From assembly GCF_003596405.1 (NCBI RefSeq), contig NZ_QYUR01000008.1, positions 682,001 through 746,000 on the forward strand: 64,000 nucleotides of DNA, given 5' to 3'. Position 1 is the first letter of the stretch, and each line of letters opens with the position of its first letter. The DNA is from Pseudomonas cavernicola (GTDB lineage Bacteria; Pseudomonadota; Gammaproteobacteria; Pseudomonadales; Pseudomonadaceae). Positions 53,523 through 64,000 of this stretch are shown piece by piece. A program made the translations under genes and the position numbers. The notes below the pieces were generated by a model, which was not told the origin of the DNA, made no database searches, and worked only from the letters and a program-made list of their open reading frames with translations.

Positions 53523-55022
53523 ATGTTTACAGAAGCGAAGGTCGAACCAAACGCTGAGACTGTTGCCCCGGACGCGGATCAGGCGTCACTCGAACCAGCT
53601 TCGAGGGCACCGCTCCCTCAGCCAAATACGTGGTGGCAGACTGCGCGGAATAAACTGCGAGGGCTAAATCGCTCTATGCAGTTCGTGATTGCTGCGGCGA
53701 TCATTCTGGGCATAACCATGGCGTTTGTTGGCAATCTCATCAGTCAAAGGATCAAGCACGATGCTACTCAGAGCGCTGGCGAAGCGGCGGCGCTCTACAT
53801 GGAGGCCTTTCTGGCCCCCTACATCCAGGAGCTGGCCACGAGCCGAGAACTCTCTGCCGCGAGTACCCTGGCAGTCGACAACCTGATGGCAAACACCTCG
53901 ATCAATCAACACATCGCGTCGATAAAAATCTGGCTGCCGGATGGCACGAATATCTACAGCACCAGCAAACTGCCGGTGTTCAGAAACTACCCGGAAGACC
54001 CTATCGAACAGGTTATGCAAGGCAAGATCGTCACGCGTTTGGCCGCCTTTGATAATTCAGAGCATGACCATGAACGCAGCCTGGGTATCCCGCTCTATGA
54101 AACCTATGTACCGCTCAGGAAAGTCGGTTCTGGGCAGATTCTCGCCATCGGCGAGTTCTACGAAAAGGAGCATGAAATCGATAACCTGCGTCAGGAGGTC
54201 TGGTCGGTCATCGGCGCGGCAACGCTGGCTATGCTTTTGCTGTTGTTCTTCATCGTTAGACGTGGCGACCAGATCATTGAACGGCAACAGATGACTCTCA
54301 AGTTGCAGATGCAGGAGCAAGCCCAGTTGCACTTGCAGAACACCAACCTGCAAGATCGAATCACAACGGCTAATCACGAGTTTTCAAGGATCAACGAGCT
54401 CACACTCCGCCGTCTCGGCGCCGATCTTCATGATGGTCCCGCTCAGCTGTTGACCCTTATTCTCCTGCGCCTCGATGAGCTTGGAGTTTTGCAAGACAGT
54501 TACCCGCAGGATAGCGGCCTCTTAGGGGGAAACGTACTCGAATTGGTTAGAAGCGCTGGTCAGGAGGCCCTGCGTGAAATCCGCGGTATCTCCCTCGGGC
54601 TGGCACTCCCAGAAATCAATGAGCTGAGCTTGCGCGAAGAATTGCTGCTGGTTGCGCACCGGCATGAGCTGCGGACCGAAACGGAAGTGAAGCTGACGCT
54701 TGGTCCTCTTCCCGACGATGTTCCGTTACCGTACAAAATCTGTATTTATCGCTTCACCCAAGAAGCGCTAAACAATGCCTTTCATCACGCGGGCGGAAAA
54801 AGCCAAAAAGTCAGCGCCTCTCACCACAAGGGCCTGCTTGAAGTGCAAATTGAGGATGCGGGCGAGGGTATTCCAACGGCAGGTTCGGGTGCGGCGAACC
54901 GCGGCAGAACGCCTCTAGGCCTGGTCGGTATGCGCTATCGCATCGAGTCGCTCGGCGGCGTATTCAGCATTGACTCCGCGCCTGGGGCCGGAACCAGGCT
55001 CAAAGCACAATTCAATCTTTGA
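53523..55022 (+). CDS. Sensor histidine kinase, NarX/DegS type (HisKA_3)
   Basis: 499 residues. Membrane helices at about 55-75 and 238-256 enclose a periplasmic sensor of about 160 residues. A coiled-coil linker follows, then HisKA_3 with LGADLHDGPAQLLTLILLRL (phospho-His about 303). The HATPase has EALNNAFHHAG, EDAGEGIP and LGLVGMRYRIESLGG. The start has AGGAG upstream. It faces the response regulator gene (55106-55810) end to end; this convergent pair is probably one two-component system. The signal is unknown; the large periplasmic domain suggests an external ligand. Confidence 0.88.
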   Translation: MFTEAKVEPNAETVAPDADQASLEPASRAPLPQPNTWWQTARNKLRGLNRSMQFVIAAAIILGITMAFVGNLISQRIKHDATQSAGEAAALYMEAFLAPYIQELATSRELSAASTLAVDNLMANTSINQHIASIKIWLPDGTNIYSTSKLPVFRNYPEDPIEQVMQGKIVTRLAAFDNSEHDHERSLGIPLYETYVPLRKVGSGQILAIGEFYEKEHEIDNLRQEVWSVIGAATLAMLLLLFFIVRRGDQIIERQQMTLKLQMQEQAQLHLQNTNLQDRITTANHEFSRINELTLRRLGADLHDGPAQLLTLILLRLDELGVLQDSYPQDSGLLGGNVLELVRSAGQEALREIRGISLGLALPEINELSLREELLLVAHRHELRTETEVKLTLGPLPDDVPLPYKICIYRFTQEALNNAFHHAGGKSQKVSASHHKGLLEVQIEDAGEGIPTAGSGAANRGRTPLGLVGMRYRIESLGGVFSIDSAPGAGTRLKAQFNL

Positions 55023-55105
55023 TCAATGCCTTCGCCGAGCTTTTGCGGTGGCTTGAGTGCCATCACCATCCGCCACCGGCAAATTAAGCAGGATCGCTCG
55101 CTGAA

Positions 55106-55810
55106 CTAGTTCTGCGAGCTGTCATCAGCCTGCATGTCTGTGCCGGGCAGGATCATGCTTATGCTTGACGCTCTCTGATTCGCCCAATGCTGCTGAGCTG
55201 CCGTGACCGCCTCCACCCGATTGCGTGCGTGGAGCTTCAACATGACTTGCGTCATGTGGTGCTTAACTGTCTTCTCACTAATAGAGAATTTGATCGCCAC
55301 CTCGCGATTGGTAAGCCCCGTCGATACCTCTCGAATGATCTGCTCCTCGCGTGCGGTTAGCGCTACTTGCTTTTCTCCCTCTTCAGACCCGCGAAAATTG
55401 CTGAGGAGCTTTCTGGCGATCATTGGCGTTATGACGGTCTCACCACTGGCAACGTTTCTGATTGCCTGCACAAGCTCTGGGCCGCTCACCCCTTTCAGCA
55501 CATAGCCGTGCGCGCCAGCTTCCAGCGCGGAATACACATCGTCTTCAGATTCAGACACGGTCAACATCAAGACTTTAACGGTCGGCCGGGATACTGAGAT
55601 GGCTCGTACCGCGGCAAAGGTATCGCCGGGCATACTCACATCCATCAACAGCACATCGGGCACAAAGCGCATGGCAATATGCTGAGCGTCTTCGGCACAC
55701 GCGCCCTGCTCTACGACTTGAAAGTCGGCTATTTTTATCAGCGTCGCGGCGACACCCTGCCTTAAGAGCGGGTGATCATCCACAATGCCAATCCTGATCA
55801 GGGACTTCAT
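55106..55810 (-). CDS. NarL-family response regulator
   Basis: 234 residues from ATG 55810 (MKSLIRIGIVDDHPLLRQGV), with GGAGGTG upstream; the longer frame from 55906 is not used. The receiver has the acidic pair DD at 11-12, phospho-Asp57 (VLLMDVSMPGD) and Lys near 106 (GYVLKGVSG). The LuxR HTH lies at about 150-205 (TNREVAIKFSISEKTVKHHM). It is convergent with the NarX-type kinase and 83 bp away. It may bind the 16-bp direct repeats upstream of the kinase, but that is a guess. Confidence 0.9.
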   Translation of the reverse strand: MKSLIRIGIVDDHPLLRQGVAATLIKIADFQVVEQGACAEDAQHIAMRFVPDVLLMDVSMPGDTFAAVRAISVSRPTVKVLMLTVSESEDDVYSALEAGAHGYVLKGVSGPELVQAIRNVASGETVITPMIARKLLSNFRGSEEGEKQVALTAREEQIIREVSTGLTNREVAIKFSISEKTVKHHMTQVMLKLHARNRVEAVTAAQQHWANQRASSISMILPGTDMQADDSSQN

Positions 55811-56134
55811 AGGACACCTCCATGGGCTTCTGCTGATCATTGCCAGTGCCTTCAACCACGATGCCTCATCTTTCGGCACCCTGACAGTCGCAATGCATTC
55901 CGACATCTACAGTACTCAAATCAGTCTTGAGTATTAGCAGGTTATCGCTGTTTTTGCTTACCGACATTTAACTGCTTCATAGCCCTGGCAGCGCTGGATG
56001 GACAGAACATGTCTTCTCTCACGCGGGCCAACCGGCAGCTAAAAATACTCAATTCCCCGCGCTAGACGAACACGGCAAGGTTCAGATTCGCGTAATCGTT
56101 ATAATCACGCCCACATTCAATCCCGGAGAGTCCT
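55811..56134. other. Intergenic upstream of the DUF1993 gene
   Basis: The 324-bp gap holds the divergent promoters of the response regulator and the DUF1993 gene. CGGAGAG ahead of 56135 is the ribosome site. No repeat or RNA element was noticed. Confidence 0.4.
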
Positions 56135-56644
56135 ATGACCATTTCCCTGTACGCCGCATCCATTCCCGTGTTCAAGCAGATGCTGAACAGCTTGAGCGAT
56201 ATTTTGGTTAAAGCCGAAGCTCACGCTACGGCGAAGAGCATCGATCCCAATGCGCTGCTGCAAGCGCGCTTGTTCCCAGACATGTTCCCGCTGACCCGCC
56301 AAGTGCAGATCGCTGCTGATTTTGCCCGTGGTGTATCGGCCCGTCTGGCCGGTGTAGAAGTGCCCAAGTACGAAGACAACGAGCAATCTTTTGCTGATCT
56401 GCAAGCCTTGCTCAGCAAGACCCTGGCTTTTGTCGATGGCTTCACCGCCGCCCAGATCGATGGCAACGAAGCGCGTGAGATCGTTACCCGCCCAGGTACG
56501 CCGAAAGAGAAGAAATTCACTGGCCAGGCTTACCTCTTGAGCTATGGCCTGCCGCAGTTCTTCTTCCATGTCAGCACCACCTACGCACTCCTGCGTCACA
56601 ACGGTGTTGAAGTGGGTAAGCGCGACTATATGGGTGCTTTCTAA
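56135..56644 (+). CDS. DUF1993 family protein
   Basis: 169 residues covering the DUF1993 domain: MTISLYAASIPVFKQMLNSL at the start, then LFPDMFPLTRQVQIAADFAR near 50, and a C-terminal YGLPQFFFHVSTTYALLRHN. It is a helical, probably cytoplasmic protein related in fold to DinB-type four-helix bundles. No function is established. It stands alone, with its own promoter and downstream palindromes. Confidence 0.88.
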   Translation: MTISLYAASIPVFKQMLNSLSDILVKAEAHATAKSIDPNALLQARLFPDMFPLTRQVQIAADFARGVSARLAGVEVPKYEDNEQSFADLQALLSKTLAFVDGFTAAQIDGNEAREIVTRPGTPKEKKFTGQAYLLSYGLPQFFFHVSTTYALLRHNGVEVGKRDYMGAF

Positions 56645-57040
56645 CACTGAAGAACGCAGAAAGCGGTTGGTTCTGGGCTGAATATCCGGCCTGCCGGGCG
56701 AGGCGCGGGTATAGAGCACCGTCATTCCTGCGCAGGCGGGAATTCAAGCAAGTTCGAGACCATGCATGGGGAGTCGCTAACGACTCCTTGTTGGGCATCA
56801 CTGCGTTCAGCACCAACCTACGGGCCGCCGTTTGTCTGTAAGGCTGCGTGAAACCGTTGGCGCTGAGTCAGAGACGATGCCCAACGACCGGCCTGCAAGG
56901 CCGGGCGTTTGAATGTGCCTTACGCACTTAATCGGCAGCTTTTTGATCGTTCCCACGCTCCGCGTGGGAATGCCGCCCGAGACGCTCCGCGTCTCGCTTT
57001 CGCGGCTGAAGCAATTCCCACAGGGTCGCCCGGCCCAGCT
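56645..57040. repeat. Intergenic palindromes between the DUF1993 gene and opmB
   Basis: A degenerate GTCATTCCTGC...GGCGGGAATTC unit lies near 56722-56745. A typical pseudomonad double hairpin follows: TTCCCACGC-TCC-GCGTGGGAA at 56950-56970 and GAGACGC-TCC-GCGTCTC at 56979-56995. They lie past the opmB stop and may end that operon's transcript. No gene is seen. Confidence 0.55.
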
Positions 57041-58528
57041 CTATTCCGACTTTTCCCGCTCCGGCTCGGCCAATTGCGCCACCTGCCAGCCGCCCCCCAA
57101 GGCTGCGATCAACTGCACACTGGCGGTCAGACGGCTGCCGAACAGGGTCAAGACGTTGCGTTCGTTGGACAACGCGGTGGTCTGCACCGTGACCACATTC
57201 AAGTAGTCGATGGTGCCGGCCTTGTACTGGTTGTTGATCAACCGTAATGACTCACGAGCCGAATCCAGGGCCTCCTGCTGTACGCCGCTCTCCTCCTCTA
57301 GCACGTCGAGTTGCACCAGGTAGTCTTCGACCTCGCGAAAGCCGGTCAGCACGGTCTGCCGGTAGCTGGCGACGGTTGCATCGTAACTGGCCTCGGCCTG
57401 CTCCACTCGCGAGCGGATCAGCCCGCCATCGAACAGGGTCATGGCGAACTCCGGGCCGATCGACCAATAACGGTTCGGCACCGTGAGCAGCTGGCTGAGG
57501 CTGTCATTGCGGTAACCACCGGCCGCGGACAAGGTTAGGTCCGGGTAGTAAGCAGCCTTGTTCACGCCGATCAGGGCATTGGCCGAAATCACCTCGCGTT
57601 CGGCGGCGGCAATGTCCGGGCGTCGTTGCAGCAGTTGCGAAGGTACGGCTGCTGGAATCTCCGGCAGGCTAGGCAAGCTGTCCAGCGCTGCCAGGCTGAA
57701 TTCCGCCGGCGCTACGCCCACCAGCACGGCAATCGCATGTTCCAACTGGGCGCGCTGGTATTTCAAGTCGATAGCCTGAGCCTCGGTGCTTTTCAGTTGG
57801 GTGCGTGCCTGGGCGACATCGGACTTGGTGACGATCCCGGCGCGGTATTGGTTCTCGGTGAGCTTGAGCGAGCGGGCGTAAGCCTCGACAGTGGCATCGA
57901 GCAGACGCTTTTGCGCATCCAGCACGCGCAATTGCAGGTAGCTCTGCGCCAATTGCGACTGCTGGCTGAGCTTGGTCGCGGCGAGGGTCGCCTTGCTCGC
58001 CTGCGCACTGGCGCTGTCGGCCTCCAATTGCCGGCGCAGCTTGCCCCAGAGGTCAAGCTCCCAGCTCACGCCAAGGCTGCTTTGGTAGCTGGTGGAAATG
58101 CCGCCGGTGCTGGCGCTGTTGACGGTCGAGCCATCGGCCAGGCGCACGGTGCTGCCGCCAGCGCCCTGGCCCGAGCGGGTCTTGCCGAAGTTCGCCGACA
58201 GGTTAGGGAAAAACGACGCGCGCGCGCCGCGCGCCAAGGCTTGTGCCTGGCGGTATTGCGCCTCGGCCTGGGCCAGCGTCTGGTTGGATTGCTGCAGCCG
58301 CTGTTGCAGGCCGTCCAATACCGGATCGCCATACAGCTCCCACCAGGCGCCACGGTGCAACGCATCGCTGGGCTCGGCGATACGCCAGCCTTCGGCCTGC
58401 TTGAAGCTTGCCGGCACTTCGATACTCGGCTGTTGGTAATCCGGGCCAACGGCGCAGCCTGCCAGCGTGGCGGCAATCGCCACAACCAGGGCCGACGCCT
58501 GGGAAAGACGGCATGGATACAGGCTCAT
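57041..58528 (-). CDS. opmB: RND efflux outer-membrane channel lipoprotein (OpmB, NodT/OprM family)
   Basis: 495 residues with a lipoprotein signal (Cys25 in [15 protein letters not shown]). Two OEP repeats follow: the first around [20 protein letters not shown], the second around [20 protein letters not shown], and a C-terminal [20 protein letters not shown]. It forms the trimeric outer-membrane duct of a tripartite pump. Its ATG overlaps the MuxC stop (ATGA). The gene order muxB-muxC-opmB on the minus strand matches the Mux system of pseudomonads. Confidence 0.92.
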   Translation of the reverse strand: MSLYPCRLSQASALVVAIAATLAGCAVGPDYQQPSIEVPASFKQAEGWRIAEPSDALHRGAWWELYGDPVLDGLQQRLQQSNQTLAQAEAQYRQAQALARGARASFFPNLSANFGKTRSGQGAGGSTVRLADGSTVNSASTGGISTSYQSSLGVSWELDLWGKLRRQLEADSASAQASKATLAATKLSQQSQLAQSYLQLRVLDAQKRLLDATVEAYARSLKLTENQYRAGIVTKSDVAQARTQLKSTEAQAIDLKYQRAQLEHAIAVLVGVAPAEFSLAALDSLPSLPEIPAAVPSQLLQRRPDIAAAEREVISANALIGVNKAAYYPDLTLSAAGGYRNDSLSQLLTVPNRYWSIGPEFAMTLFDGGLIRSRVEQAEASYDATVASYRQTVLTGFREVEDYLVQLDVLEEESGVQQEALDSARESLRLINNQYKAGTIDYLNVVTVQTTALSNERNVLTLFGSRLTASVQLIAALGGGWQVAQLAEPEREKSE

Positions 58529-61500
58529 AACGGATTCTCCAACGAGGCGTCCGTCCGCACGCCACGACGGCGATTAACCCAGTGGCGCAGACGATCTAGG
58601 TACAGGTAGACCACAGGTGTGGTGTACAGCGTGAGCAGCTGGCTGGCGATCAACCCGCCGACGATGGTGATGCCCAGGGGGCGGCGCAGCCCGGCATCGC
58701 CACCGACTCCGAAAATCAGCGGCAGCGCGCCCAACAGTGCCGCCAAGGTAGTCATCATGATCGGCCGAAAGCGTTTGACGCAGGCTTCGAGAATCGCCTC
58801 GCGCGGGCTCAGGCCCAGGCGGCGCTCGGCCTCCAGGGCGAAGTCGATCATCAGGATGGCGTTCTTCTTGACGATACCGATCAGCAGGATGATGCCAATC
58901 AGGGCGATCAGCGTCAGTTCGCTGCGGCAGATGATCAAGGCCAGCAGCGCGCCGACTCCTGCCGACGGCAGTGTTGAGAGGATGGTCAGTGGGTGCACGT
59001 AACTCTCATAGAGAATGCCGAGCACGATGTACACCGAGACCAAGGCCAGCACAATCAGCCAGGGCATGTTGTTTTGCGTCTGCTGCACGGCACCGGCGTT
59101 ACCTTCGAAGCTGGCCTGGATATCCAGCGGCAGCTGCAAGGGCACCAGCGCCGCCATGATCGCGTCCCGCGTTGGGCCGATCAGCGCTTTCGGCGCCAGG
59201 TTGAACGACAACGTAATGGCGGCGAACTGCCCCTGGTGGTTGACCGACAGCGGTGCGGTGCTCGGCTCGAAGTGGCTGAACTCGGCCAGCGGCACGCGCT
59301 GCCCGGCACTGCCGATGACGTACACCTGGCGGAGGATTTCCGGGCTCTGCTGGTACTGCGCGCCGACTTCCATCACCACGTGGTACTGGTTCAGCGGGTT
59401 GTAGATGTTGGCAATCTGCCGCTGGCCGAAGGAGTTGTTCAGCACCTCATCCACCAGTGCCATGTCCACGCCGAGGCTGGCGGCACGGTCACGGTCGATC
59501 ACCAGCAGGCTTTGCACGCCCTTGTCCTGGGAGTCGCTGTTCAAGTCCACCACCTGGGGCACAGCGCGCATCGCGGCCTCGACTTTCGGCGCCCATTCAC
59601 GCAGTAGTTTCAGGTCATCGCTGCGCAGGGTGAACTGGTTGCTGGCGTTGCTATCGCGGCCACCCAGGCGGACATCCTGGCCGGCGTTGAGGTACAGCGC
59701 CGCGCCCGGTATTTTCGCCAGTTTCACGCGCAGGCGCGCCAACACGGTATTGACCGGGTCACGCTCACCGATGGGTTTCAAGGTGACGAAGAATGAACCG
59801 GTGTTGCTCGATTGCCAGCGCCCACCGCCGACAAAGCCTACAACGTTCGCTACCGCCGGATCTTCGCCTAGGATGCTGCGAAAAGCGTCCATCTTCTGCT
59901 GTAATGCCTGGAAGGAAATGCTCTGGTCGGCGACCGCGAAACCGCGTAGCCGACCAGAATCCTGTTCGGGCAGGAAGCCTTTGGGCACCACGGCGAACAA
60001 GTAGATATTCAGTGCGATACAACCGGCCATGATGACCAGCATCAGCCGTGAATGGCTGAGCGCCCACTCCAGGCTGCCCTGATACCGCCGCATGACACCC
60101 TGGAACAAGCGGCTTTCCTTGCGCGACTCAACCTGCCCCCCTGGCTTTTGGTGCGATTTCAGCAGGCGTGCGCAGAGCATCGGCGTCAACGTCAAGGAAA
60201 CCACCAGCGACACCAGGATCGCCGCCGACAGCGTCACCGAAAACTCGCGGAACAAGCGGCCCATGATCCCGCCCATCAGCAGGATCGGAATAAACACCGC
60301 CACCAGCGACAGGGTCATCGACAGCACCGTGAAGCCGACCTCGCGTGCGCCATGGATCGAAGCTTCGAGCGGCGACTCGCCCTCCTCGATCCGTCTGGCG
60401 ATGTTCTCTACGACCACGATGGCATCGTCGACCACAAAGCCGGTGGCGACGATCAGCGCCATCAGCGACAGGTTGTTCAGCGAGAAGTCGCAGAGATACA
60501 TCACCGCGAAGGTGCCGACCAGCGACACCGGCACCGCCAACGCCGGGATCAGCGTGGCGCGCGGGCTGCGCAAAAACAGGTAGACCACCAGAATCACCAG
60601 CACGACGGAGATCAGCAAGGTGATCTCCGCCTCATCCAGCGAGGCGCGGATGCTCGGGCTGCGGTCGTCCATCACCTTGAGTTTGACCTGCGGCCCGATC
60701 AACTCCTGTAAATCCGGCAGCAGCGCGTGGATGGCGTCGGTGGCCTCGATGATGTTGGCACCCGGCTGGCGGGTGACGATCAGCAACACCGCCGGGTTCT
60801 TCCCGGAAAAGCCGGCGTTGCGCACGTCCTCCACCGCATTGCTGACTTGGGCAATATCCCCCAGGCGCACAGCAGCGCCCGTTTCGGCGCTGTAATGCAC
60901 GATCACCGGCAAGTAGTCGCTGGCTTTGCGCAGTTGGTCGTTGGCGTCCACCTGCCACTGTCGCTCATCGCTCTCGATCGCGCCCTTGGGGCCATTCGAG
61001 TTGGTATTGGCGACGGCCGTGCGCACGCTATCGAGGGAGATGCCGAACTGGTTCAAGGCATCCGGGTTAAGGTCCACGCGCACGGCCGGCAAGGAGCTAC
61101 CACCGATGCTGACCTGGCCGACGCCCTTCACCTGAGACAGCCGTGGCGATACCAGGGTCGAGGCCATGTCGTACATTTCACCACGGGTGTAGCTGTCCGA
61201 CGTCAGCGTCAGCACCATCACCGGCATGTCCGAGGGGTTGGCCTTGCGATAGGTCGGATTGCTCGGCATGCCGCTGGGCAACAGGCTACTGGCCGCGTTG
61301 ATCGCCGCCTGAACTTCCCGCGCCGCGCCCTCGATGTTCTTTTCCAACTCGAACTGAATGATGATCGTGGTCGTGCCCAGCGAGCTGGTCGAGGTCATAT
61401 CGCTAATGCCGGAGATCCGCCCCAGCGCGCGCTCCAGCGGCGTCGCCACCGAAGAGGCCATGGTCTCCGGACTGGCCCCAGGCATCGCAGCGTTGACCAT

Positions 61501-61635
61501 GATGGTCGGGAAATCCACCTGCGGCAGCGGCGCCACCGGCAACAGGCTGAACGACAACCAGCCGGCCAGCAGCAACGCCAGGGTCAGCAGTGTGGTCGCG
61601 ACCGGGCGACGGATAAACGGCGTCGAGAGGTTCAT
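58525..61635 (-). CDS. muxC: RND multidrug efflux inner-membrane transporter (MuxC, MdtC-like)
   Basis: 1036 residues, full length for an RND pump, with 12 helices and two large periplasmic loops. The N-terminus [20 protein letters not shown] is typical of MdtC/MuxC. Helix 4 carries the proton-relay pair in [14 protein letters not shown] near 405. [20 protein letters not shown] is near 880. It should pair with MuxB as a heteromeric B2C pump exporting antibiotics and detergents by proton antiport. It is preceded by a 66-bp gap from muxB that holds a palindrome, and it overlaps opmB. Confidence 0.94.
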   Translation of the reverse strand: MNLSTPFIRRPVATTLLTLALLLAGWLSFSLLPVAPLPQVDFPTIMVNAAMPGASPETMASSVATPLERALGRISGISDMTSTSSLGTTTIIIQFELEKNIEGAAREVQAAINAASSLLPSGMPSNPTYRKANPSDMPVMVLTLTSDSYTRGEMYDMASTLVSPRLSQVKGVGQVSIGGSSLPAVRVDLNPDALNQFGISLDSVRTAVANTNSNGPKGAIESDERQWQVDANDQLRKASDYLPVIVHYSAETGAAVRLGDIAQVSNAVEDVRNAGFSGKNPAVLLIVTRQPGANIIEATDAIHALLPDLQELIGPQVKLKVMDDRSPSIRASLDEAEITLLISVVLVILVVYLFLRSPRATLIPALAVPVSLVGTFAVMYLCDFSLNNLSLMALIVATGFVVDDAIVVVENIARRIEEGESPLEASIHGAREVGFTVLSMTLSLVAVFIPILLMGGIMGRLFREFSVTLSAAILVSLVVSLTLTPMLCARLLKSHQKPGGQVESRKESRLFQGVMRRYQGSLEWALSHSRLMLVIMAGCIALNIYLFAVVPKGFLPEQDSGRLRGFAVADQSISFQALQQKMDAFRSILGEDPAVANVVGFVGGGRWQSSNTGSFFVTLKPIGERDPVNTVLARLRVKLAKIPGAALYLNAGQDVRLGGRDSNASNQFTLRSDDLKLLREWAPKVEAAMRAVPQVVDLNSDSQDKGVQSLLVIDRDRAASLGVDMALVDEVLNNSFGQRQIANIYNPLNQYHVVMEVGAQYQQSPEILRQVYVIGSAGQRVPLAEFSHFEPSTAPLSVNHQGQFAAITLSFNLAPKALIGPTRDAIMAALVPLQLPLDIQASFEGNAGAVQQTQNNMPWLIVLALVSVYIVLGILYESYVHPLTILSTLPSAGVGALLALIICRSELTLIALIGIILLIGIVKKNAILMIDFALEAERRLGLSPREAILEACVKRFRPIMMTTLAALLGALPLIFGVGGDAGLRRPLGITIVGGLIASQLLTLYTTPVVYLYLDRLRHWVNRRRGVRTDASLENPL

Positions 61636-61651
61636 GCCGGCCTACACCCGT

Positions 61652-61692
61652 AGGGTGGGTTAGCCGCGAAAGCGGCGTAACCCACCCTACGA
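61652..61692. repeat. Palindrome between muxB and muxC
   Basis: GTAGGGTGGGTTAGCCGC (61652-61669) and GCGGCGTAACCCACCCTAC (61674-61692) form an almost perfect stem with one bulge and a GAAA loop. This family also occurs at 50706-50792. It fills most of the 66-bp gap between two genes whose products are needed together. Confidence 0.7.
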
Positions 61693-61701
61693 TAAAGCGC
61701 C

Positions 61702-64000
61702 TCATGCGTGCGCCTCTACCGCGCCGCGCTGGCCGAAGCGCCGCGCCAGGCGGTCGAAGGCCAGGTAGATCACCGGCGTGGTGAACAGCGTCAGCACCTG
61801 GCTGAGCAGCAGGCCGCCGACCATGGCGATCCCTAGCGGCCGCCGTAATTCGGCGCCGGCACCGGCGGCGAACATCAGTGGCAGCGCGGCGAGCAGCGCG
61901 GCCAGGGTGGTCATCAGAATCGGCCGGAAGCGCAGCAGGCTGGCCTGATAGATCGCATCCGCCGGGCTCATGCCCTGGTTGCGCTCTGCGTCGAGGGCGA
62001 AGTCGATCATCATGATCGCGTTCTTCTTGACGATGCCGATCAGCAGGATGATGCCGATGATCGCCACGATGCCGATCTCCTCCCCCGCCAGCATCAACGC
62101 CAGCAGCGCACCGACCCCGGCCGAGGGCAGCGTGGAAAGGATGGTCACCGGGTGGATGAAGCTCTCGTAGAGAATCCCCAGCACGATGTACATGGTCACC
62201 ACCGCCGCCAGGATCAGCAGCAGCGTGCTCGACAGCGACGCCTCGAATGCCTGCGCCGCACCACGGAAACTGGTCTGCAAGCCGACCGGCAGGTCCATCT
62301 GCTGCTCCAATGCGCGAATCGCCTGCACCGCCTCGCTCAACGCAACGTTTGGCGCGAGGTTGAAGGAGATGGTCGCCGCCGGAAACTGGGCGATATGGTT
62401 GATCGCCAGCAAGGTGTGCCGTTCCTCGATGCTCGCCAATGCCGAGAGCCGCACCTGCTGGCCATCGGTGCCGCTGACGTAGAGGTTCTCCAGCGCCTGC
62501 GGGCCGAGTTGGAACTGCGGCGCCACTTCCAGCACCACGCGGTACTGGGTGGCCTGAGTGAAGATGGTGGAAATCAGCCGCTGGCCGAAGGCGTTGTACA
62601 GCGCGCTATCGACATCGGCCAGGGACACGCCGAGACGTGACGCGCTATCGCGATCGATGTTGACGAAGGCCTGCAAGCCTTTGTCCTGCCAGTCACTGGC
62701 AACATCGGCGAGTTCCGGCAACTGTTGCAGCCGCTCGACCAGAAGCGGCACCCACTTGGCCAGCACCTCGGGGTTGGAGTCCTGCAGGGTGAACTGGTAC
62801 TGGGTTCGCGCAACCCGATCCTCGATGGTCAGGTCCTGCACCGGTTGCAGGTACAGGCGAATACCGTCGACAGCATCGAGTTTGGGTTGCAGCCGGCGGA
62901 TCACCTCCGTGGCGCTGACATCGCGCTGGCCGTGGGGTTTGAGGTTGATCAGCATGCGGCCGGTGTTCAGCGTGGCGTTGCTGCCATCCACACCGATAAA
63001 GGAAGACAGGCTTTCCACCGCCGGGTCATCCAACAGTACCTTGGACAGATCCTGCTGCCGCGCCGCCATGGCCTGGAAGGAGATCGACTGTGGCGCCTCG
63101 GCAATGCCCTGGATCACCCCGGTGTCCTGCACCGGGAAGAAACCCTTGGGCATAAAGGCGTAGAGCAGCCCGGTCAGCACCAGGGTGCCGATGGCGACCA
63201 TCAGGGTCAGCGGTTGATGGCGCAGAACAATCTTCAAGGCGCGGCCGTAACGCTCGATCATGCCTTCGATGACGCGGCCGGCCGCACGGGCGAAACTCCC
63301 TTGCTTTTGCTCGGGGATGTGACGCAGCAGCTTGGCGCAGAGCATCGGCGTCAAGGTCAGCGAGACGATGCCGGAAATCAGGATCGCCACCGCCAGGGTG
63401 ATGGCGAATTCGCGGAACAGCCGCCCCGCGACGTCACCCATGAACAGCAGCGGAATCAGCACGGCGATCAAGGAAAAGGTCAGCGAGATGATGGTAAAGC
63501 CGATCTGCTTCGAGCCCTTCAACGCGGCCTCCAGCGGGCCGTCACCTTGTTCCAGATAACGGGTGATGTTCTCCACCATGACGATGGCGTCGTCGACCAC
63601 GAAGCCGGTGGCGATGGTCAGCGCCATCAGCGACAGGTTGTTGACCGAGAAACCGGCCAGGTACATCACCCCGAAGGTGCCGATCAGCGACAGCGGCACC
63701 GCCAAGCTGGGAATCAACGTGGCGGAGAAATTGCGCAGAAACAGGAAGGTCACCATCACCACCAGGCAGACGGCCAGCACCAACTCGAACTGCACATCGG
63801 CGACCGACGCTCGGATGGTCGTGGTGCGGTCAGTCAGCACCTTTACTTCAAGGCTACCCGGCAGGCTGGCTTGCAGCTGCGGCAGCATGGCCTTGATGCG
63901 GTCGACCACCTCGATGACATTGGCGCCCGGCTGACGTTGGATGTTCAGCACCACCGCTGGCGTCGTGTTGGCCCAGGCAGCGAGGCGGACATTTTCTGCA
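61702..64000 (-). CDS. muxB: RND multidrug efflux inner-membrane transporter (MuxB, MdtB-like), 5' end cut off
   Basis: The frame is open from the window edge to a stop at 61702, giving the last about 766 residues. The usual about 1040 means roughly 275 N-terminal residues lie beyond the window. Helix 4 with [14 protein letters not shown] and the segment [20 protein letters not shown] mark an RND transporter of the MdtB/MuxB branch, partner of MuxC. The membrane-fusion protein gene muxA would be expected just outside the window, upstream. Confidence 0.93.
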   Translation of the reverse strand, partial: AENVRLAAWANTTPAVVLNIQRQPGANVIEVVDRIKAMLPQLQASLPGSLEVKVLTDRTTTIRASVADVQFELVLAVCLVVMVTFLFLRNFSATLIPSLAVPLSLIGTFGVMYLAGFSVNNLSLMALTIATGFVVDDAIVMVENITRYLEQGDGPLEAALKGSKQIGFTIISLTFSLIAVLIPLLFMGDVAGRLFREFAITLAVAILISGIVSLTLTPMLCAKLLRHIPEQKQGSFARAAGRVIEGMIERYGRALKIVLRHQPLTLMVAIGTLVLTGLLYAFMPKGFFPVQDTGVIQGIAEAPQSISFQAMAARQQDLSKVLLDDPAVESLSSFIGVDGSNATLNTGRMLINLKPHGQRDVSATEVIRRLQPKLDAVDGIRLYLQPVQDLTIEDRVARTQYQFTLQDSNPEVLAKWVPLLVERLQQLPELADVASDWQDKGLQAFVNIDRDSASRLGVSLADVDSALYNAFGQRLISTIFTQATQYRVVLEVAPQFQLGPQALENLYVSGTDGQQVRLSALASIEERHTLLAINHIAQFPAATISFNLAPNVALSEAVQAIRALEQQMDLPVGLQTSFRGAAQAFEASLSSTLLLILAAVVTMYIVLGILYESFIHPVTILSTLPSAGVGALLALMLAGEEIGIVAIIGIILLIGIVKKNAIMMIDFALDAERNQGMSPADAIYQASLLRFRPILMTTLAALLAALPLMFAAGAGAELRRPLGIAMVGGLLLSQVLTLFTTPVIYLAFDRLARRFGQRGAVEAHA

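Noticed and set aside
60727..61653. Plus-strand ORF of 308 codons
   Set aside because: It is antisense to muxC and rich in Arg, His and Gly as expected for a shadow frame.

Overview
The window reads as a Pseudomonas-type gammaproteobacterial chromosome. It has GC-rich genes with CTG-dominated leucine codons, a MuxB/MuxC/OpmB efflux operon, CcoG, a second EF-G, cysD plus a cysN-cysC fusion, MocR regulators, and several pseudomonad intergenic palindrome families. No rRNA, tRNA or CRISPR array was seen. All identifications come from reading the translations and the DNA; no database search was run.

Layout. 1-5.3 kb: a minus-strand catabolic operon (MHS transporter, class II aldolase, 2-hydroxyacid dehydrogenase, M20 hydrolase) with a divergent LysR gene and clear palindromes between them. 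5.3-15 kb: a 'graveyard' with a broken IS110 transposase, an isolated intact GH70 alpha-glucanotransferase gene with atypical codon use, a broken DUF6527 gene, a two-component operon full of frameshifts, and a broken amino-acid-binding protein gene. 15.6-23.3 kb: a tandem universal stress protein, an Atm1-like ABC exporter, and an AttEFGH-like ABC/lipoprotein operon. 23.3-27.2 kb: repeat DNA, a histidine-kinase tail, CcoG and a MocR regulator.

27.2-35.9 kb is the most interesting part. A LuxR-type regulator, a complete sulfate-activation operon (cysD, cysNC) and an SRPBCC gene lie on the minus strand. They face a plus-strand operon of DUF1214 protein, sulfotransferase and SDR oxidoreductase. 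An 18-bp motif, TTAGTCYGGKYAGACGAR, lies 87 to 134 bp upstream of the three biosynthetic transcription units, always in the same orientation to transcription. A weaker copy lies upstream of the LuxR gene. I infer a co-regulated pathway that makes PAPS and uses it to sulfate an unknown small molecule.

36-45.7 kb: a LuxR/NarL-type protein with a degenerate receiver and a giant repeat protein of the DUF5801 / type I secretion class. The latter contains three tandem 597-bp units and is broken by a cluster of frameshifts near its 3' end. These genes sit between two ISL3 transposase remnants and are followed by a DHH phosphoesterase. 46-64 kb: a TonB-dependent siderophore receptor with a Fur box, EF-G2, a nitronate monooxygenase with divergent LysR, a MITE-like element, a convergent NarL-type two-component pair preceded by 16-bp direct repeats, a DUF1993 protein, and opmB-muxC-muxB. 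MuxB and the first gene of the window run off the ends.
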